A stretch of DNA of 64,000 nucleotides from Cesiribacter sp. SM1 (lineage in GTDB: Bacteria > Bacteroidota > Bacteroidia > Cytophagales > Cyclobacteriaceae): contig NZ_JAHXBU010000041.1 in the NCBI RefSeq assembly GCF_020178975.1, positions 1-64,000 of the forward strand, in the 5' to 3' direction. Positions 15,293-24,912 of the stretch are shown here, piece by piece. Below the pieces are notes generated by a model. The model saw only the letters and a list, made by a program, of their open reading frames with translations. It did no database searches and was not told the origin of the DNA. Every line of letters starts with the position of its first letter. Within the stretch, counting starts at the first letter, position 1. The position numbers were made by a program, and so were the translations under genes.

Positions 15293-16033
15293 ATGATAAA
15301 GATCGTACCATCTATTGCGGTGATCAAAGGTCAGTGCGTTCATGTTGATAAGGCCAATTTCAACAAGGTTACCAAGTATGATGTAAACCCGCTTGAGGTA
15401 GCACAAAAGTTTGAGGCACATGGCATTGACCAGATCCATATGGTAGATCTGGAGGGAGCACAACAGGGGCATCCTGTTAATTATGGTGTACTTGAAACCA
15501 TAGCGGGCTATACCAACATTCAGATAGACTTTTCCGGCGGTATTACCACCGATGGCGATATCAGCAAAGCCTATGAGTACGGCGCCAGTTACATTACTGC
15601 CGCCAGCGTAGCCGTAAGCCGCAAGGAGTTATTCACCTCCTGGCTGGTATCTTACGGACGTGAAAAGATAACGCTGGGTGCCGATGCCCTGCAGGGCAAA
15701 ATCCTGATCAGGGGCTGGCAAAAGAATACCGATATCGATGTTGCCGATCACATTGGGTATTTCTATGAGCGCGGGCTTAAGTATGTAAAAACCACGGATG
15801 TATCGCGCGATGGCGAAATGAGCGGCCCTTCGCTGGAGTTGTACAAGCAGCTGCTTGATCGCTACCCGGGCTTATGTATCTTAGCCAGTGGTGGTATCAG
15901 CTCTATTGATGATATTGAAAAACTGCAGGAAATTGGTGTGTGGGGTGTAATCTTCAACAAAGCCTTTTACGAAGATAAGATCAAGCTGAAAGACCTGGAG
16001 CGTTTTACCCAAAACACAAATACAGCACTATAA
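15293..16033 (+). CDS. HisA-like TIM-barrel protein lacking the first catalytic Asp
   Basis: The protein aligns in pattern with HisA (ProFAR isomerase of histidine synthesis): MVDLEGA, IQIDFSGGITT and ILASGGISS for the phosphate sites, GADAL, and TTDVSRDGEMSG for the second catalytic region. In HisA the first strand normally reads PAIDL with the general acid/base Asp; here it is PSIAVIKGQ, with Ala in that place. The start is placed at 15293 (MIKIVPSIAV), where the family begins, rather than at the upstream ATG at 15218. It is alone, not in a his operon, and is followed by a terminator. It may be a paralogue with another reaction or an altered HisA. Confidence 0.75.
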   Translation: MIKIVPSIAVIKGQCVHVDKANFNKVTKYDVNPLEVAQKFEAHGIDQIHMVDLEGAQQGHPVNYGVLETIAGYTNIQIDFSGGITTDGDISKAYEYGASYITAASVAVSRKELFTSWLVSYGREKITLGADALQGKILIRGWQKNTDIDVADHIGYFYERGLKYVKTTDVSRDGEMSGPSLELYKQLLDRYPGLCILASGGISSIDDIEKLQEIGVWGVIFNKAFYEDKIKLKDLERFTQNTNTAL

Positions 16034-16038
16034 ATAAG

Positions 16039-16062
16039 AAAGGCTGCCCCGGGGCAGCCTTT
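16039..16062. terminator. Terminator after the HisA-like gene
   Basis: AAAGGCTGCCCC (16039-16050) is directly followed by its reverse complement GGGGCAGCCTTT (16051-16062), a perfect 12-bp palindrome, then TATATTTTAT. In RNA the central bases form the loop. It lies 6 bp after the stop codon. Confidence 0.85.
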
Positions 16063-16093
16063 ATATTTTATCAACCAAATAAATAATACGTTG

Positions 16094-16480
16094 TTAGTCC
16101 AGCAAATTGCACACAATTGTTTTAAATGAGCTGCGCAGGGCACTGTTGGTGGTTTCTGCAAAGTTAGTTTTGTAGAACAGGTAATAGAGGAAGCTGAAAG
16201 AGAAATAATTACCTGCAGTAGCAGCCTCTTTTTTCACTTCGGTCTGTTTAGACTCCTGTTTATCAACCATTACATCTTTGGAAACAACAGCAGCTTCTGT
16301 TTTTTTCTTCACAGGAGGTGCTACCTGCTGCACTTCTACCTCAGCTTTAGCAACTGTAGCTGCTTTGCCGTTAGTTCCATTGTTACAGGCACCTGCATAT
16401 GCCACTCCCGTAGCAGCCAGGAACAGGCAGCATATAAAACAGCCAACCCAAATATACCGGAGAAGAGATGCAGCTTTCAT
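16094..16480 (-). CDS. Exported hypothetical protein, 128 aa
   Basis: It has an N-terminal signal peptide (basic MKAASLLR, hydrophobic IWVGCFICCLFLAATG, likely cleavage near VAYA-GA) and then a low-complexity Lys/Ala/Val/Glu region (45-90). It ends with a hydrophobic aromatic stretch NYFSFSFLYYLFYKTNF. I do not recognise it. It is transcribed convergently with the HisA-like gene. Confidence 0.55.
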   Translation of the reverse strand: MKAASLLRYIWVGCFICCLFLAATGVAYAGACNNGTNGKAATVAKAEVEVQQVAPPVKKKTEAAVVSKDVMVDKQESKQTEVKKEAATAGNYFSFSFLYYLFYKTNFAETTNSALRSSFKTIVCNLLD

Positions 16481-16619
16481 TGTTGTGTAATTTTAGGTAA
16501 AGTTATAAAAAAAAGAATTCAGTTCAATAGGTGAGCTTATGGATTATGTTAATTATTGTTAACATCCTTATTTTTCGCTCTTTATATATTAGATGCCTTA
16601 ACCCCTTACTTGGTTGCAC

Positions 16620-16976
16620 ATGATAGAAAAAATTTCTTTAGAAGATTTTCAGAAGGTAGATTTGCGCATTGGAACTGTTGTTAAAGCCGAGCCTTTCCCC
16701 GAGGCCCGCAAGCCTGCCATTAAGCTGTGGATAGACCTGGGGCCTGAAACTGGTATTCGCCAGTCGAGCGCCCAGATCACACACCATTATTCTCCCGATA
16801 AACTTGTTGGAAAACAGGTGCTTTGCGTTGTTAATTTGCATCCCATTAAAATTGCAGGCTTCCGCTCAGAGGTGCTGGTAACAGGTTTTTCAGATACTGC
16901 AGGCCATATTGTACTGGCAGCACCCGATGCCGCTGCAACAGGTGCGGAAGTACCCAATGGCAGCAGACTTCATTAA
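16620..16976 (+). CDS. csaA: CsaA-type tRNA-binding domain protein
   Basis: A compact OB-fold of the tRNA-binding (EMAP/Trbp111) class matching CsaA: the strand [53 protein letters not shown], and the C-terminal VPNGSRLH. CsaA is reported as a secretion-related chaperone and binds tRNA in vitro. The start at 16620 (MIEKIS) fits the family; an ATG two codons earlier is also possible. It lies 8 bp before murF-alr, so the two are co-transcribed. Confidence 0.92.
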   Translation: MIEKISLEDFQKVDLRIGTVVKAEPFPEARKPAIKLWIDLGPETGIRQSSAQITHHYSPDKLVGKQVLCVVNLHPIKIAGFRSEVLVTGFSDTAGHIVLAAPDAAATGAEVPNGSRLH

Positions 16977-16984
16977 ACACCCCT

Positions 16985-19447
16985 ATGCTTTTATTTTCTC
17001 AGCTACGCTCTATATGCAATGGTCAAATGCTGCAGCTCCCGCAGGATGTTGCCATCAGTTACCTGCTTTTTGACAGCCGTAAGCTGGTGGTTAGCCCGGG
17101 CGCTGTTTTTTTCGCCCTGCGGGGCCAGCAGCACGATGGGCACCAATACCTGCAGGATGCCTACAAAGGTGGCATCAGGTGTTTTGTGGTAGAGGAGTAT
17201 ACAGACCTGGATTTACCAGAGGCAAACATACTGCAGGTACCCAGCTCGCTAAGGGCCCTGCAGCAATTGGCAGCCTGGCACCGCAGCCAGTTTAGCCTGC
17301 CTGTTGTTGGCATTACCGGCTCAAACGGAAAAACAATTGTTAAGGAGTGGCTAAGCAACCTGATGCCCGCACGTGAGCAGGTGGTACGCAGCCCAAAGAG
17401 CTATAATTCGCAAACAGGGGTGCCGCTGTCTGTCTGGCAAATAAACGAGCACCACAGCATTGGCGTGTTTGAAGCCGGCATTTCGGAGCGTGGCGAAATG
17501 CAGCACCTGCAGGGGGTGCTAAAACCTACCATTGGCATTTTTACCAATATAGGCCCGGCCCACGACCGCGGCTTTAGTAGCCGTGAGGAAAAGGTTTGGG
17601 AAAAGGCTCAGCTGTTTAGCGGATCTGAAAGCATTATTTACTGCAGGGATCATGAGCAGATCCATAACTGCCTGCAGGAGGTGTATCCTCATAAAAACCT
17701 GGTAGGCTGGAGTCAGCAGCAAAGCGAAGGCCCCTGGCGGGCAGAAGTGGTGCACCGCTCCAAAGATACCCTGCTGCACCTCCATTTACCCCAGAACCAG
17801 CAGCTCAGTTACCGCATCCCCTTCCGGGATAGCGCTTCAATAGAGAACTGCCTGCACTGCCTGTTCTTGCTGCATAGCCAGGGCTACGCGCACAATCAGC
17901 TACAGCAGCAGCTTAGCCACCTGGCCCTGCCCGCCATGCGCCTGGAGCTAAAGCAGGGTGTTAATGGCAGCTACATCATCAATGATGCCTACAACAACGA
18001 TCTTGCAGGCCTCCAGGTAGCGCTGGAGTTTATGCAGCAGCACAAGCATCATCGCAAAAAAACCGTAATTCTGTCTGATCTGCTGCAGACAGGCCTGCCA
18101 CCAAAGCAGCTGTACAAAAAAGTATCGGAGCTGCTGCAGGTAAATAACATCGACAGGCTGGTGGGCATAGGCCCCGAACTGCGAAAGGCTGCACCACTCT
18201 TTGCCTCCATACCCCAGGCAGTATACTATAATAGTACCGAAGAATTTATACAGCAGCAGCCCGAGCGCCAGATTGGCAGGGAGCTGGTGTTGCTTAAAGG
18301 CGCCCGCACCTTTGGCTTTGAGCGCCTTGTAAGCCGCCTGCAACACAAAACACACGGTACAGTGCTGGAGATTGATCTGGATGCCCTGGCCCATAACCTT
18401 AACTTTTACCGGAGCAAGCTAAAAACAGGCACCAAAACCATGGTAATGGTAAAAGCCTTTGCCTATGGCAGCGGCAGCCACGAGGTGGCAAACCTGCTGG
18501 AGTTCCAGAAAGTAGATTACCTGGCAGTGGCCTATCCCGATGAAGGCATTACACTGCGTCAGGCAGGGGTAAGCCTGCCCATCATGATCATGAATGCTGC
18601 CCCGGAAACATTCCCCAAGCTGCTGGAATATGACCTGGAGCCCGAACTCTACAGTATTTCGCAGCTACGGGAGTTTACAGACTACCTGAAAACACACCGC
18701 AGGCAGGCCCGCGCCCACCTGAAGCTCGATACCGGCATGCACCGCCTGGGCTTTAACCAGGCCGATCTGCCCGAGGTACTGGAGCTACTGCTAAGCACCC
18801 AAAGGCTACAGATCAGCAGTGTGTTCAGCCACCTGGCCGGTGCCGACAGTGCTGAGTTTAACGATTTTTCGCAACTGCAGGCACAGCGCCTGCTGCAGTA
18901 CTACGAGCAGGTGGTAGCAGCCCTGGGCTATAAGCCCCTTTGCCACCTGCTGAACTCTGCCGGCATTCTGCGCTTTCCGGAGTACCAGTTCGATATGGTG
19001 CGTTTAGGCATTGGCCTGTATGGGGCCGAGGTAAATGGCATGGAGCAACGCTCGCTACAGCCCATCAGCACCTTAAAAACTACGGTATCGCAGGTTAAGC
19101 AAATTCCAAAGGGCGAAACGGTTGGCTACAGCCGCAGCGGCATTGCTCACCAGGACATACAACTGGCTACCATTGCCATAGGCTATGCCGATGGCTTTGA
19201 CCGCCGCTTTAGCAATGGTGTAGGCAAGGTGCTTATTAACGGCCACCCAGCCCCGGTGGTGGGCCGGGTTTGCATGGACATGACCATGGTAGATGCCACA
19301 GGCATTGATGTTCAGGAAGGCGATGAAGCCATCGTTTTTGGCCCCGAAAGACCTATTACCCAGCTGGCTGCAGAAATAGGCACCATTCCCTACGAAATAT
19401 TAACCAACGTAAGCGAGCGAGTAAAGCGCATCTTCTTCTCCAGCTGA
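16985..19447 (+). CDS. Bifunctional MurF ligase / alanine racemase
   Basis: An 820-residue fusion typical of Bacteroidota. Residues 1-450 are MurF, which adds D-Ala-D-Ala to UDP-MurNAc-tripeptide using ATP: P-loop GITGSNGKT (109-117), then YNSQTGVPLSV and FTNIGPAHDRGFSS. Residues 455-820 are alanine racemase, which makes the D-Ala: PLP-binding Lys490 in VMVKAFAYGSG, RLGIGLYG, and the catalytic Tyr region VGYSRSGIA. The MurF Lys after GSNGKT is followed by IVKEWL, as is usual in these fusions. The fusion couples D-Ala supply to its use in cell-wall precursor synthesis in the cytoplasm. Confidence 0.96.
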   Translation: MLLFSQLRSICNGQMLQLPQDVAISYLLFDSRKLVVSPGAVFFALRGQQHDGHQYLQDAYKGGIRCFVVEEYTDLDLPEANILQVPSSLRALQQLAAWHRSQFSLPVVGITGSNGKTIVKEWLSNLMPAREQVVRSPKSYNSQTGVPLSVWQINEHHSIGVFEAGISERGEMQHLQGVLKPTIGIFTNIGPAHDRGFSSREEKVWEKAQLFSGSESIIYCRDHEQIHNCLQEVYPHKNLVGWSQQQSEGPWRAEVVHRSKDTLLHLHLPQNQQLSYRIPFRDSASIENCLHCLFLLHSQGYAHNQLQQQLSHLALPAMRLELKQGVNGSYIINDAYNNDLAGLQVALEFMQQHKHHRKKTVILSDLLQTGLPPKQLYKKVSELLQVNNIDRLVGIGPELRKAAPLFASIPQAVYYNSTEEFIQQQPERQIGRELVLLKGARTFGFERLVSRLQHKTHGTVLEIDLDALAHNLNFYRSKLKTGTKTMVMVKAFAYGSGSHEVANLLEFQKVDYLAVAYPDEGITLRQAGVSLPIMIMNAAPETFPKLLEYDLEPELYSISQLREFTDYLKTHRRQARAHLKLDTGMHRLGFNQADLPEVLELLLSTQRLQISSVFSHLAGADSAEFNDFSQLQAQRLLQYYEQVVAALGYKPLCHLLNSAGILRFPEYQFDMVRLGIGLYGAEVNGMEQRSLQPISTLKTTVSQVKQIPKGETVGYSRSGIAHQDIQLATIAIGYADGFDRRFSNGVGKVLINGHPAPVVGRVCMDMTMVDATGIDVQEGDEAIVFGPERPITQLAAEIGTIPYEILTNVSERVKRIFFSS

Positions 19448-19539
19448 CGTAATATTCCAGGCTAATTGTGTGCCTTCTCCACCAGTAGGGGGTGTATAAG
19501 GTATATGATATTGATCTTTAAGCGATTACAATAAGCTCC

Positions 19540-19563
19540 CTCGCCCGCCTCCTGGCGGGTGAG
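19540..19563. terminator. GC-rich hairpin downstream of murF-alr
   Basis: CTCGCCCGCC (19540-19549), 4-nt loop, GGCGGGTGAG (19554-19563), with one G-U pair. There is no T run, so it may be a weak or Rho-assisted end signal. The 218 bases between murF-alr and the next gene hold nothing else I can support. Confidence 0.4.
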
Positions 19564-19665
19564 TATCTTCATGCCGGTCTTCCGGTCAGCAACATAACTG
19601 CAGGCGATTGACAATTTCAGGCCCGGAGGGCAGGCAAAAGTGCACACCTGCTCACTCATTCACCA

Positions 19666-19854
19666 TCACCCCCCGCAACCAAGGTTTTTCTTAAAATCAC
19701 GGCTATTCATGCCGCCAAAAGGATTTTCACCCTCTTCTTCCTCCTGCTGCAATGCCTTTCCCTGCTTAATCTCTTCCGGAGACAGCTTCTGCTTATCTTC
19801 CTTTCTGATATTTTCTTCAGTAGAAGATTTTGTCTTATTTTCTGATGCTTCCAT
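19666..19854 (-). CDS. Small conserved acidic protein, 62 aa
   Basis: Very hydrophilic, Glu/Lys-rich and probably disordered (EASENKTKSSTEENIRKEDK), ending in the compact motif NPFGGMNSRDFKKNLGCGG. I recall similar short proteins ending in a KKNLGCGG-like tail in Bacteroidota genomes; function unknown. The antisense frame here is longer but shows no protein-like features. Confidence 0.55.
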   Translation of the reverse strand: MEASENKTKSSTEENIRKEDKQKLSPEEIKQGKALQQEEEEGENPFGGMNSRDFKKNLGCGG

Positions 19855-20017
19855 TTTGTATCTAATTTATCTTAGCAGGGTATACGAATGTAAGATTATC
19901 CTTGTTTTAGCATGCATTTGAAGAACTCCGCCCATCTGCGTGCTGTTGCAGATTTATTACCAGCCAGTTGGAATATTGCTGCAGTTGGCTGAACTTTGCA
20001 ACGCTTTTTTAAAGAGC

Positions 20018-20248
20018 ATGAAAATAAACCTGAAACAGCGAAACGTAGCAGACCTGAAGCAGGGCGAAAAAGGCATTATTGCCAACATGCGTCCAAACAG
20101 TCTCTACCTGAAGCTGCTTGAAATGGGCTGTTTGCCCGGTACTGAAGTTAGCCTGAAGTTAACAGGCGATCCGCTGTGCATAACCGTGGGAGGCCACGAT
20201 TTATCACTGCGCATGGACGAGGCACAAAGCCTTGCCCTGGTAGAGTAG
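20018..20248 (+). CDS. feoA: Ferrous iron transport protein A
   Basis: A 76-residue SH3-like FeoA domain: LKQGEKGIIANM, YLKLLEMGCLPGTEV, DPLCITVGGHDLSLRMDEAQ, the usual RL.eMG..pG.ev pattern and the closing R..eA. I place the start at 20018 (MKINLKQ), because the upstream extension to 19940 has no family match. It ends 7 bp before feoB and should assist FeoB-driven Fe2+ uptake at the inner membrane. Confidence 0.93.
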   Translation: MKINLKQRNVADLKQGEKGIIANMRPNSLYLKLLEMGCLPGTEVSLKLTGDPLCITVGGHDLSLRMDEAQSLALVE

Positions 20249-20255
20249 GTTCCAT

Positions 20256-22391
20256 ATGCCGATAAAGTCCAATCCGAAAATAGCCTTAATTGGCAACCCA
20301 AATTCCGGGAAATCCAGCCTTTTCAATCAACTTACGGGTCTTAATCAAAAGGTAGGAAATTTTCCGGGCGTAACCATTGATAAGCGCATCGGGCAGTGCA
20401 GGCTCGATGAATATATTACTGCCCAGATCATAGATCTTCCGGGTACTTATAGCCTTTATGCACGCTGTGCAGAAGAAAAAACGGCCCTGGAGGTGCTTAA
20501 TAATCCGCAGAGCCCGTTTTTCCCCGACCTGCTGATCTTTATTGCCGATGCCTCTAACCTGAAGCGTAACCTCCTGCTGTTCTCCCAGGTGAAAGACCTG
20601 GGTGTGCCAGTGGTGCTGGCACTAAACATGCTTGATGTAGCGCGGCAGGCCGGCATTAGTGTGCATGCCAACCGCCTGCAGGAGCTGCTGGGCGTACAGG
20701 TGGTTACCATCAATGCCCGTAGTGGCGAAGGGCTGGATAAGCTTAAGTACATCATGACGAACCCGATTCGTAAAGAAGCAGAAACCTTCTATGATGTACA
20801 CGCCCTGGCGCCAAAAGCCATTGATGAGGTAAAAGCACAATTCGCTGTATCCAATAACTACAGCGCCTGGCAGTTGCTGCAGCAGGGTGCCCAGAGTGCA
20901 CACCTGCAAGCACAGGAACAGGAAGGGCTGCAGAAGATTTGCCGAAAGCACCGCTTTCATGCAGAAGAACTGCAGGCCCGCGAAACCATTGGCAGGTATC
21001 AGCAAATTCACAGCATACTGGCCAGGGCTACCAGGCAATCGCGCACCAATAAGGCAACACAGCTGCTCAATAAATGTGATGCCGTACTCACCCACCCGCT
21101 TTGGGGGCACCTAAGCTTTGTCGGGCTTTTGTTTATGCTGTTCCAGATGGTGTTCTGGCTGGGCAATGCCCCGCTGCCCCTGCTGGATACCGCCTGGGGA
21201 TCACTTGCCGGGGGCATTGACAGTGCGTTACCCAACAACTGGTTTGGCAGCCTGATTACCACCAGCCTGTTACCTGCCATAGGTGGGGTGCTGTTGTTTC
21301 TGCCGCACCTGCTGGTATTCTTTACCCTAATGGCCCTGCTGGAGGAAAGCGGCTATATGTCGCGCGTAATGCTGCTGATGGATAAGCTGATGCGCCGCTT
21401 TGGCCTTAACGGCCGCAGCGCTATTCCCCTGCTGTCTACGGCAGCCTGCAGCATACCTGCCCTGCTTGCCAATAAAGATTGCAGCTGCTGGCGCGAGCGT
21501 GCCAAGCAGATCTTTGTAGCTCCGCTCGTTAACTGTTCCCCACGCCTGCCGGTATACATTATCCTGATTGGCCTGTTTGTGCCTGAAACACATGTGCTGG
21601 GCATTTTAAGTGTGCAGGGGCTGGTATTGCTGGCTATGTACGGCTTTAGCTTTTTTGCTGCCATTTTATCGTCGTGGGCCCTTAAGCTGGTGCTAAAGGT
21701 AAAAGCCGATGATACCTTTGTAATGGAGCTTCCCTACTTTACCCGTCCCTACTGGCGCGATATCTGGCATGTTGTAAGGGTAAATCTCTCTGAAATCGGC
21801 TTAAGAACAGTTCGGGTGGTACTGCCTGTTTCGGTTCTTATCTGGATGCTGCTTCATATACATGCCCCACATAGCAATGTTGAACAAGCTTCAGGCAGAT
21901 CTGAACAGGCAACAGACAGGGATCATCTTCATTCATCAGACCCAATACAGTTGCAGGTGGTGCCAACAGACCTGGCATTAGCAACAGAAGTAGCGCCTGC
22001 CCATAGCCTTGCCGGTAAAATAGGACAAATCATAGCTCCTACCGTAGAACCTCTGGGCTTCGACTGGCAGGTAGGCTTAGCCGTACTAAGCTCTTTTGCA
22101 GCACGCGAAGCATTTGTAGGCAGTATGGCCACACTGTCAAGCCAGGAGGCCGGAACAGAATTGAGCCTGCTCACCCGCATCCGCCAGCAAAACCAGCCTA
22201 ATGGCAGTCCGCTGGTACCCCCCATGCTGCTGTCGCTGCTGGTATTTTATGCCTTTGCCATGCAGTACTTTCATATGGCAGGTACAGTATTGAAGCAATC
22301 TCCTTTCTGGTGGGCGCCCCTGCTGCAGCTTGTGTACATGACGGTGCTCGCCTATGCCTCTGCCTTTGTAGTGAACCAACTCTTCAGCTAA
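20256..22391 (+). CDS. feoB: Ferrous iron transport protein B
   Basis: A 711-residue inner-membrane Fe2+ transporter. The N-terminal G domain has G1 GNPNSGKSS, G3 DLPGTYSL, the G4 region NMLDVA and G5 INARSGEG. A helical linker to about 275 is followed by a membrane part with two gate domains; the conserved Cys lies in the first (TAACSIPALLANKDC). The segment between about 540 and 580 (HSNVEQASGRSEQ...) is a hydrophilic loop. It forms an operon with feoA. Confidence 0.95.
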   Translation: MPIKSNPKIALIGNPNSGKSSLFNQLTGLNQKVGNFPGVTIDKRIGQCRLDEYITAQIIDLPGTYSLYARCAEEKTALEVLNNPQSPFFPDLLIFIADASNLKRNLLLFSQVKDLGVPVVLALNMLDVARQAGISVHANRLQELLGVQVVTINARSGEGLDKLKYIMTNPIRKEAETFYDVHALAPKAIDEVKAQFAVSNNYSAWQLLQQGAQSAHLQAQEQEGLQKICRKHRFHAEELQARETIGRYQQIHSILARATRQSRTNKATQLLNKCDAVLTHPLWGHLSFVGLLFMLFQMVFWLGNAPLPLLDTAWGSLAGGIDSALPNNWFGSLITTSLLPAIGGVLLFLPHLLVFFTLMALLEESGYMSRVMLLMDKLMRRFGLNGRSAIPLLSTAACSIPALLANKDCSCWRERAKQIFVAPLVNCSPRLPVYIILIGLFVPETHVLGILSVQGLVLLAMYGFSFFAAILSSWALKLVLKVKADDTFVMELPYFTRPYWRDIWHVVRVNLSEIGLRTVRVVLPVSVLIWMLLHIHAPHSNVEQASGRSEQATDRDHLHSSDPIQLQVVPTDLALATEVAPAHSLAGKIGQIIAPTVEPLGFDWQVGLAVLSSFAAREAFVGSMATLSSQEAGTELSLLTRIRQQNQPNGSPLVPPMLLSLLVFYAFAMQYFHMAGTVLKQSPFWWAPLLQLVYMTVLAYASAFVVNQLFS

Positions 22392-22422
22392 ACAGCGATT
22401 TCATCAGGCTTGGCAGGCAGAA

Positions 22423-24192
22423 TCAGGCGGGCCAGAAATACAGAATAAGCGGTACACCCAGCAGAATAATGCCTACCGTTAAGGGCAGGCCCATTTTCCA
22501 GTAATCGCTGAATTTGTAGCCCCCGGGGCCCATTACCAGGGTATTAGACTGGTGACCAATGGGTGTAAGAAAGGCGCAGGAAGCGCCAACGGCAATTGCC
22601 ATCAGGAAGGGATCCGGCGAAACATCCATATCTGCTGCTATATTTATTCCGATGGGTGCCATGAGCACTGCCGTTGCAGCATTATTGATCACATTAGAAA
22701 GTGCAATGGTAATGGACATTAGCAGGCCCAGGATAAGCCAGGTGGGGTGGTAATCTCCCAGGTGAAGTATCTGGTAGGTAATCAAATCGGCAGCACCACT
22801 GGTTTCAAAGGCTTCGCCCACCGGTATCATGGCAGCCAGCAGCACAATCACCGGCCAGTCTATGCTGGTGTACATTTCCCTTAGCGGCAGTATTCCTGTA
22901 AGCACCATTGCTACGGCAGCCATCATAAAAGCAATCTCTACCGGCAGCAGCTGCGTTACTACAGTGGCAATGGCAAAAACAAAAATGCTAAGGGCAAAGA
23001 CAACATTGCGGCGTTTGCCAATATTCAGTTCTCTTTCTGCCAGGGGCAGACACTGCAGGGTGGTAATGGCATCTTTTAAATTAATGCGCTTTCCCTGTAA
23101 CAGCAAAACATCTCCCTGTTTGAACTGGGTTTTGCCAATTCGCTGCCAGTACTGCTTTTCACGCCTGGCAATAGCCAGCAGGTTTATGTTAAAGCGTGCA
23201 CGCATGTTAATACTGTATGCAGTTTGCCCGATCAGCGGAGAATCTGCCATTACCACGGCTTCCATGGTATGGATATCTTTCGATCCTTTGGCTTGCTTTC
23301 GAATGGCTTCATTACCCAGCAGTGTGGCTCCTGTACTGTGTACAAAGGTTTTCAGATCGTCGGTAGCGGCCTCCAGGATCAGGATGTCTCCTTCCCTTAA
23401 CTCTTCCAATGGGGAGGGTGCATGCAGGCGTACACCATCTCTTAACAGCCCCAGTGCCTGAACATCGGTATCTGACTGTGAATTGATATCGCCAACCGGC
23501 AGCCCAACCAGGGTAGATGCTTCGTCTACCCTTACTTCCGTAATATAGTTTTCTATCTGAAAAAGGCTTTGTTCAGCATCCTGTGTTTGCCTCCTGGGCA
23601 GCAGCCGCCAACCCAGCAAACATATAAAAAGCAGCCCAAACAGCGCCAGGCAAATACCCACAGGGGCAAACGCAAACATACGGAAGGAACTACCCACCAC
23701 CTGTGCCCTGTAAAGGGCAATAATTATATTTGGGGGTGTGCCAATAAGAGTAATCAGGCCTCCTAAAATGGAAGAAAAAGCAATGGGCATGAGCAGATAA
23801 GAGGGAGGATTACCACTCTTCCGGGACAGATGAATAGCCACAGGCATAAGAATGGCCAGCGCACCTATGTTATTCATAAAGGCAGAAGCAAAAGTAACAA
23901 TCAGGCACAGCACAAAAATTTGCAGCACCTGGTTTTTTCCTGTACTGGTTAATAACCTGCCAACTACATCTACCAGCCCCGAGTGCTGCAGCCCCTGGCT
24001 GATCATGAGCACAGCTGCCACCGTTATTACTGCAGGATGTCCAAAACCGGCAAAAGCATTACCAGCAGGCACTATACCGGCAATTACCAGCACAAAAAGG
24101 GCTAAGAGCGCTACAAGGTCATAGCGCAACCTCCCCCATACAAAAAACACAAGCGATAGAACCAGTACCAGAAAAACAGTAAGTTGCTCCAT
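22423..24192 (-). CDS. SLC13-family permease with two RCK_C domains
   Basis: A 589-residue transporter: a hydrophobic N-terminal half (from MEQLTVFLVLVLSLVFFVWG), a cytosolic middle with two TrkA-C/RCK_C-like units (one ending LREGDILILEA, the next with IGKTQFKQGDVLLLQG), then a second membrane half. SAFMNNIGALAILMPVAI and SNVINNAATAVLMAPI are the paired anion/Na+ binding hairpins (SNT/NNxxT-like). The substrate is likely sulfate or a dicarboxylate driven by Na+ or H+. I use the start at 24192; the frame extends to 24285, but that part is Cys-rich and unlike the family. The 174-bp gap upstream is unremarkable. Confidence 0.88.
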   Translation of the reverse strand: MEQLTVFLVLVLSLVFFVWGRLRYDLVALLALFVLVIAGIVPAGNAFAGFGHPAVITVAAVLMISQGLQHSGLVDVVGRLLTSTGKNQVLQIFVLCLIVTFASAFMNNIGALAILMPVAIHLSRKSGNPPSYLLMPIAFSSILGGLITLIGTPPNIIIALYRAQVVGSSFRMFAFAPVGICLALFGLLFICLLGWRLLPRRQTQDAEQSLFQIENYITEVRVDEASTLVGLPVGDINSQSDTDVQALGLLRDGVRLHAPSPLEELREGDILILEAATDDLKTFVHSTGATLLGNEAIRKQAKGSKDIHTMEAVVMADSPLIGQTAYSINMRARFNINLLAIARREKQYWQRIGKTQFKQGDVLLLQGKRINLKDAITTLQCLPLAERELNIGKRRNVVFALSIFVFAIATVVTQLLPVEIAFMMAAVAMVLTGILPLREMYTSIDWPVIVLLAAMIPVGEAFETSGAADLITYQILHLGDYHPTWLILGLLMSITIALSNVINNAATAVLMAPIGINIAADMDVSPDPFLMAIAVGASCAFLTPIGHQSNTLVMGPGGYKFSDYWKMGLPLTVGIILLGVPLILYFWPA

Positions 24193-24367
24193 ACAAAAAA
24201 TATTGTTCAGGAATGAACAGCAGGCAATCCAGCAGAAACAACACCTGGGAGCACCGCTGGTACAACAAAGATATGACCTCCCCATACGGGAAAACTGTAG
24301 AAGCGTTTCCTCGTTTAGGAGTAATGATCATATAAACAACCACAGGGCCCAGGTATATTGCCATTCT

Positions 24368-24856
24368 CTAAGAGTCCGGCTGCGCTCCTCCCTTTTTCCG
24401 GTAATCAGCTGGTAGCAGGTTTCCCTTTTCGTCTCTAACATGTGTTTCCATGTTGGGAATGATATCGGTATTCTGGGCAGAGGCGCAGCTCCAGTGGTCA
24501 TTAGTTTTATGCACCACAAAGGTGAAGATATTGCGGCGAATCCCGGGTTGTTCTACATCGCCAACAGCTGTCTGCCCCTTTAACTTCATTTTTGCCTGCA
24601 CCACGGCTATGTTGTCTGCCAGATATTTCACTTTTGTACGCAGCAGGCTAAGGGTGGAGTTATTGAAGATCGTCTCAAGCCCGTAGGCATGTGCTTTTTC
24701 AATGGCCTGCCGGTTGTGCCACCACAGGCCTGTAACATTGATGAACTCTGCATCATCATCGAACAGAGAGGCCAGCTTAGGTGCATCTCTCCTGTTCCAG
24801 GCTTCTGTAAAAACCAGCGCAATGCTTTCAGGACCATCTAGTTTGCTGTAGCTCAT
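24368..24856 (-). CDS. SgcJ/EcaC-type SnoaL-like protein
   Basis: A 162-residue alpha+beta barrel of the NTF2/SnoaL superfamily. The pattern IALVFTEAWNRRDAPKLASLFDDDAEFINVTGLWWHNRQAIEKAH is typical of the SgcJ/EcaC family, and FTFVVHKTNDHWSCASAQNTDI closes the barrel. Biochemical role unknown; such proteins are often small-molecule binding or accessory enzymes. No signal peptide. Confidence 0.85.
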   Translation of the reverse strand: MSYSKLDGPESIALVFTEAWNRRDAPKLASLFDDDAEFINVTGLWWHNRQAIEKAHAYGLETIFNNSTLSLLRTKVKYLADNIAVVQAKMKLKGQTAVGDVEQPGIRRNIFTFVVHKTNDHWSCASAQNTDIIPNMETHVRDEKGNLLPADYRKKGGAQPDS

Positions 24857-24912
24857 GTATTTTTTTCAGGACAAGTAGCTAAGTAGCTAATCAGTACCTT
24901 CGGCACAAAAGA

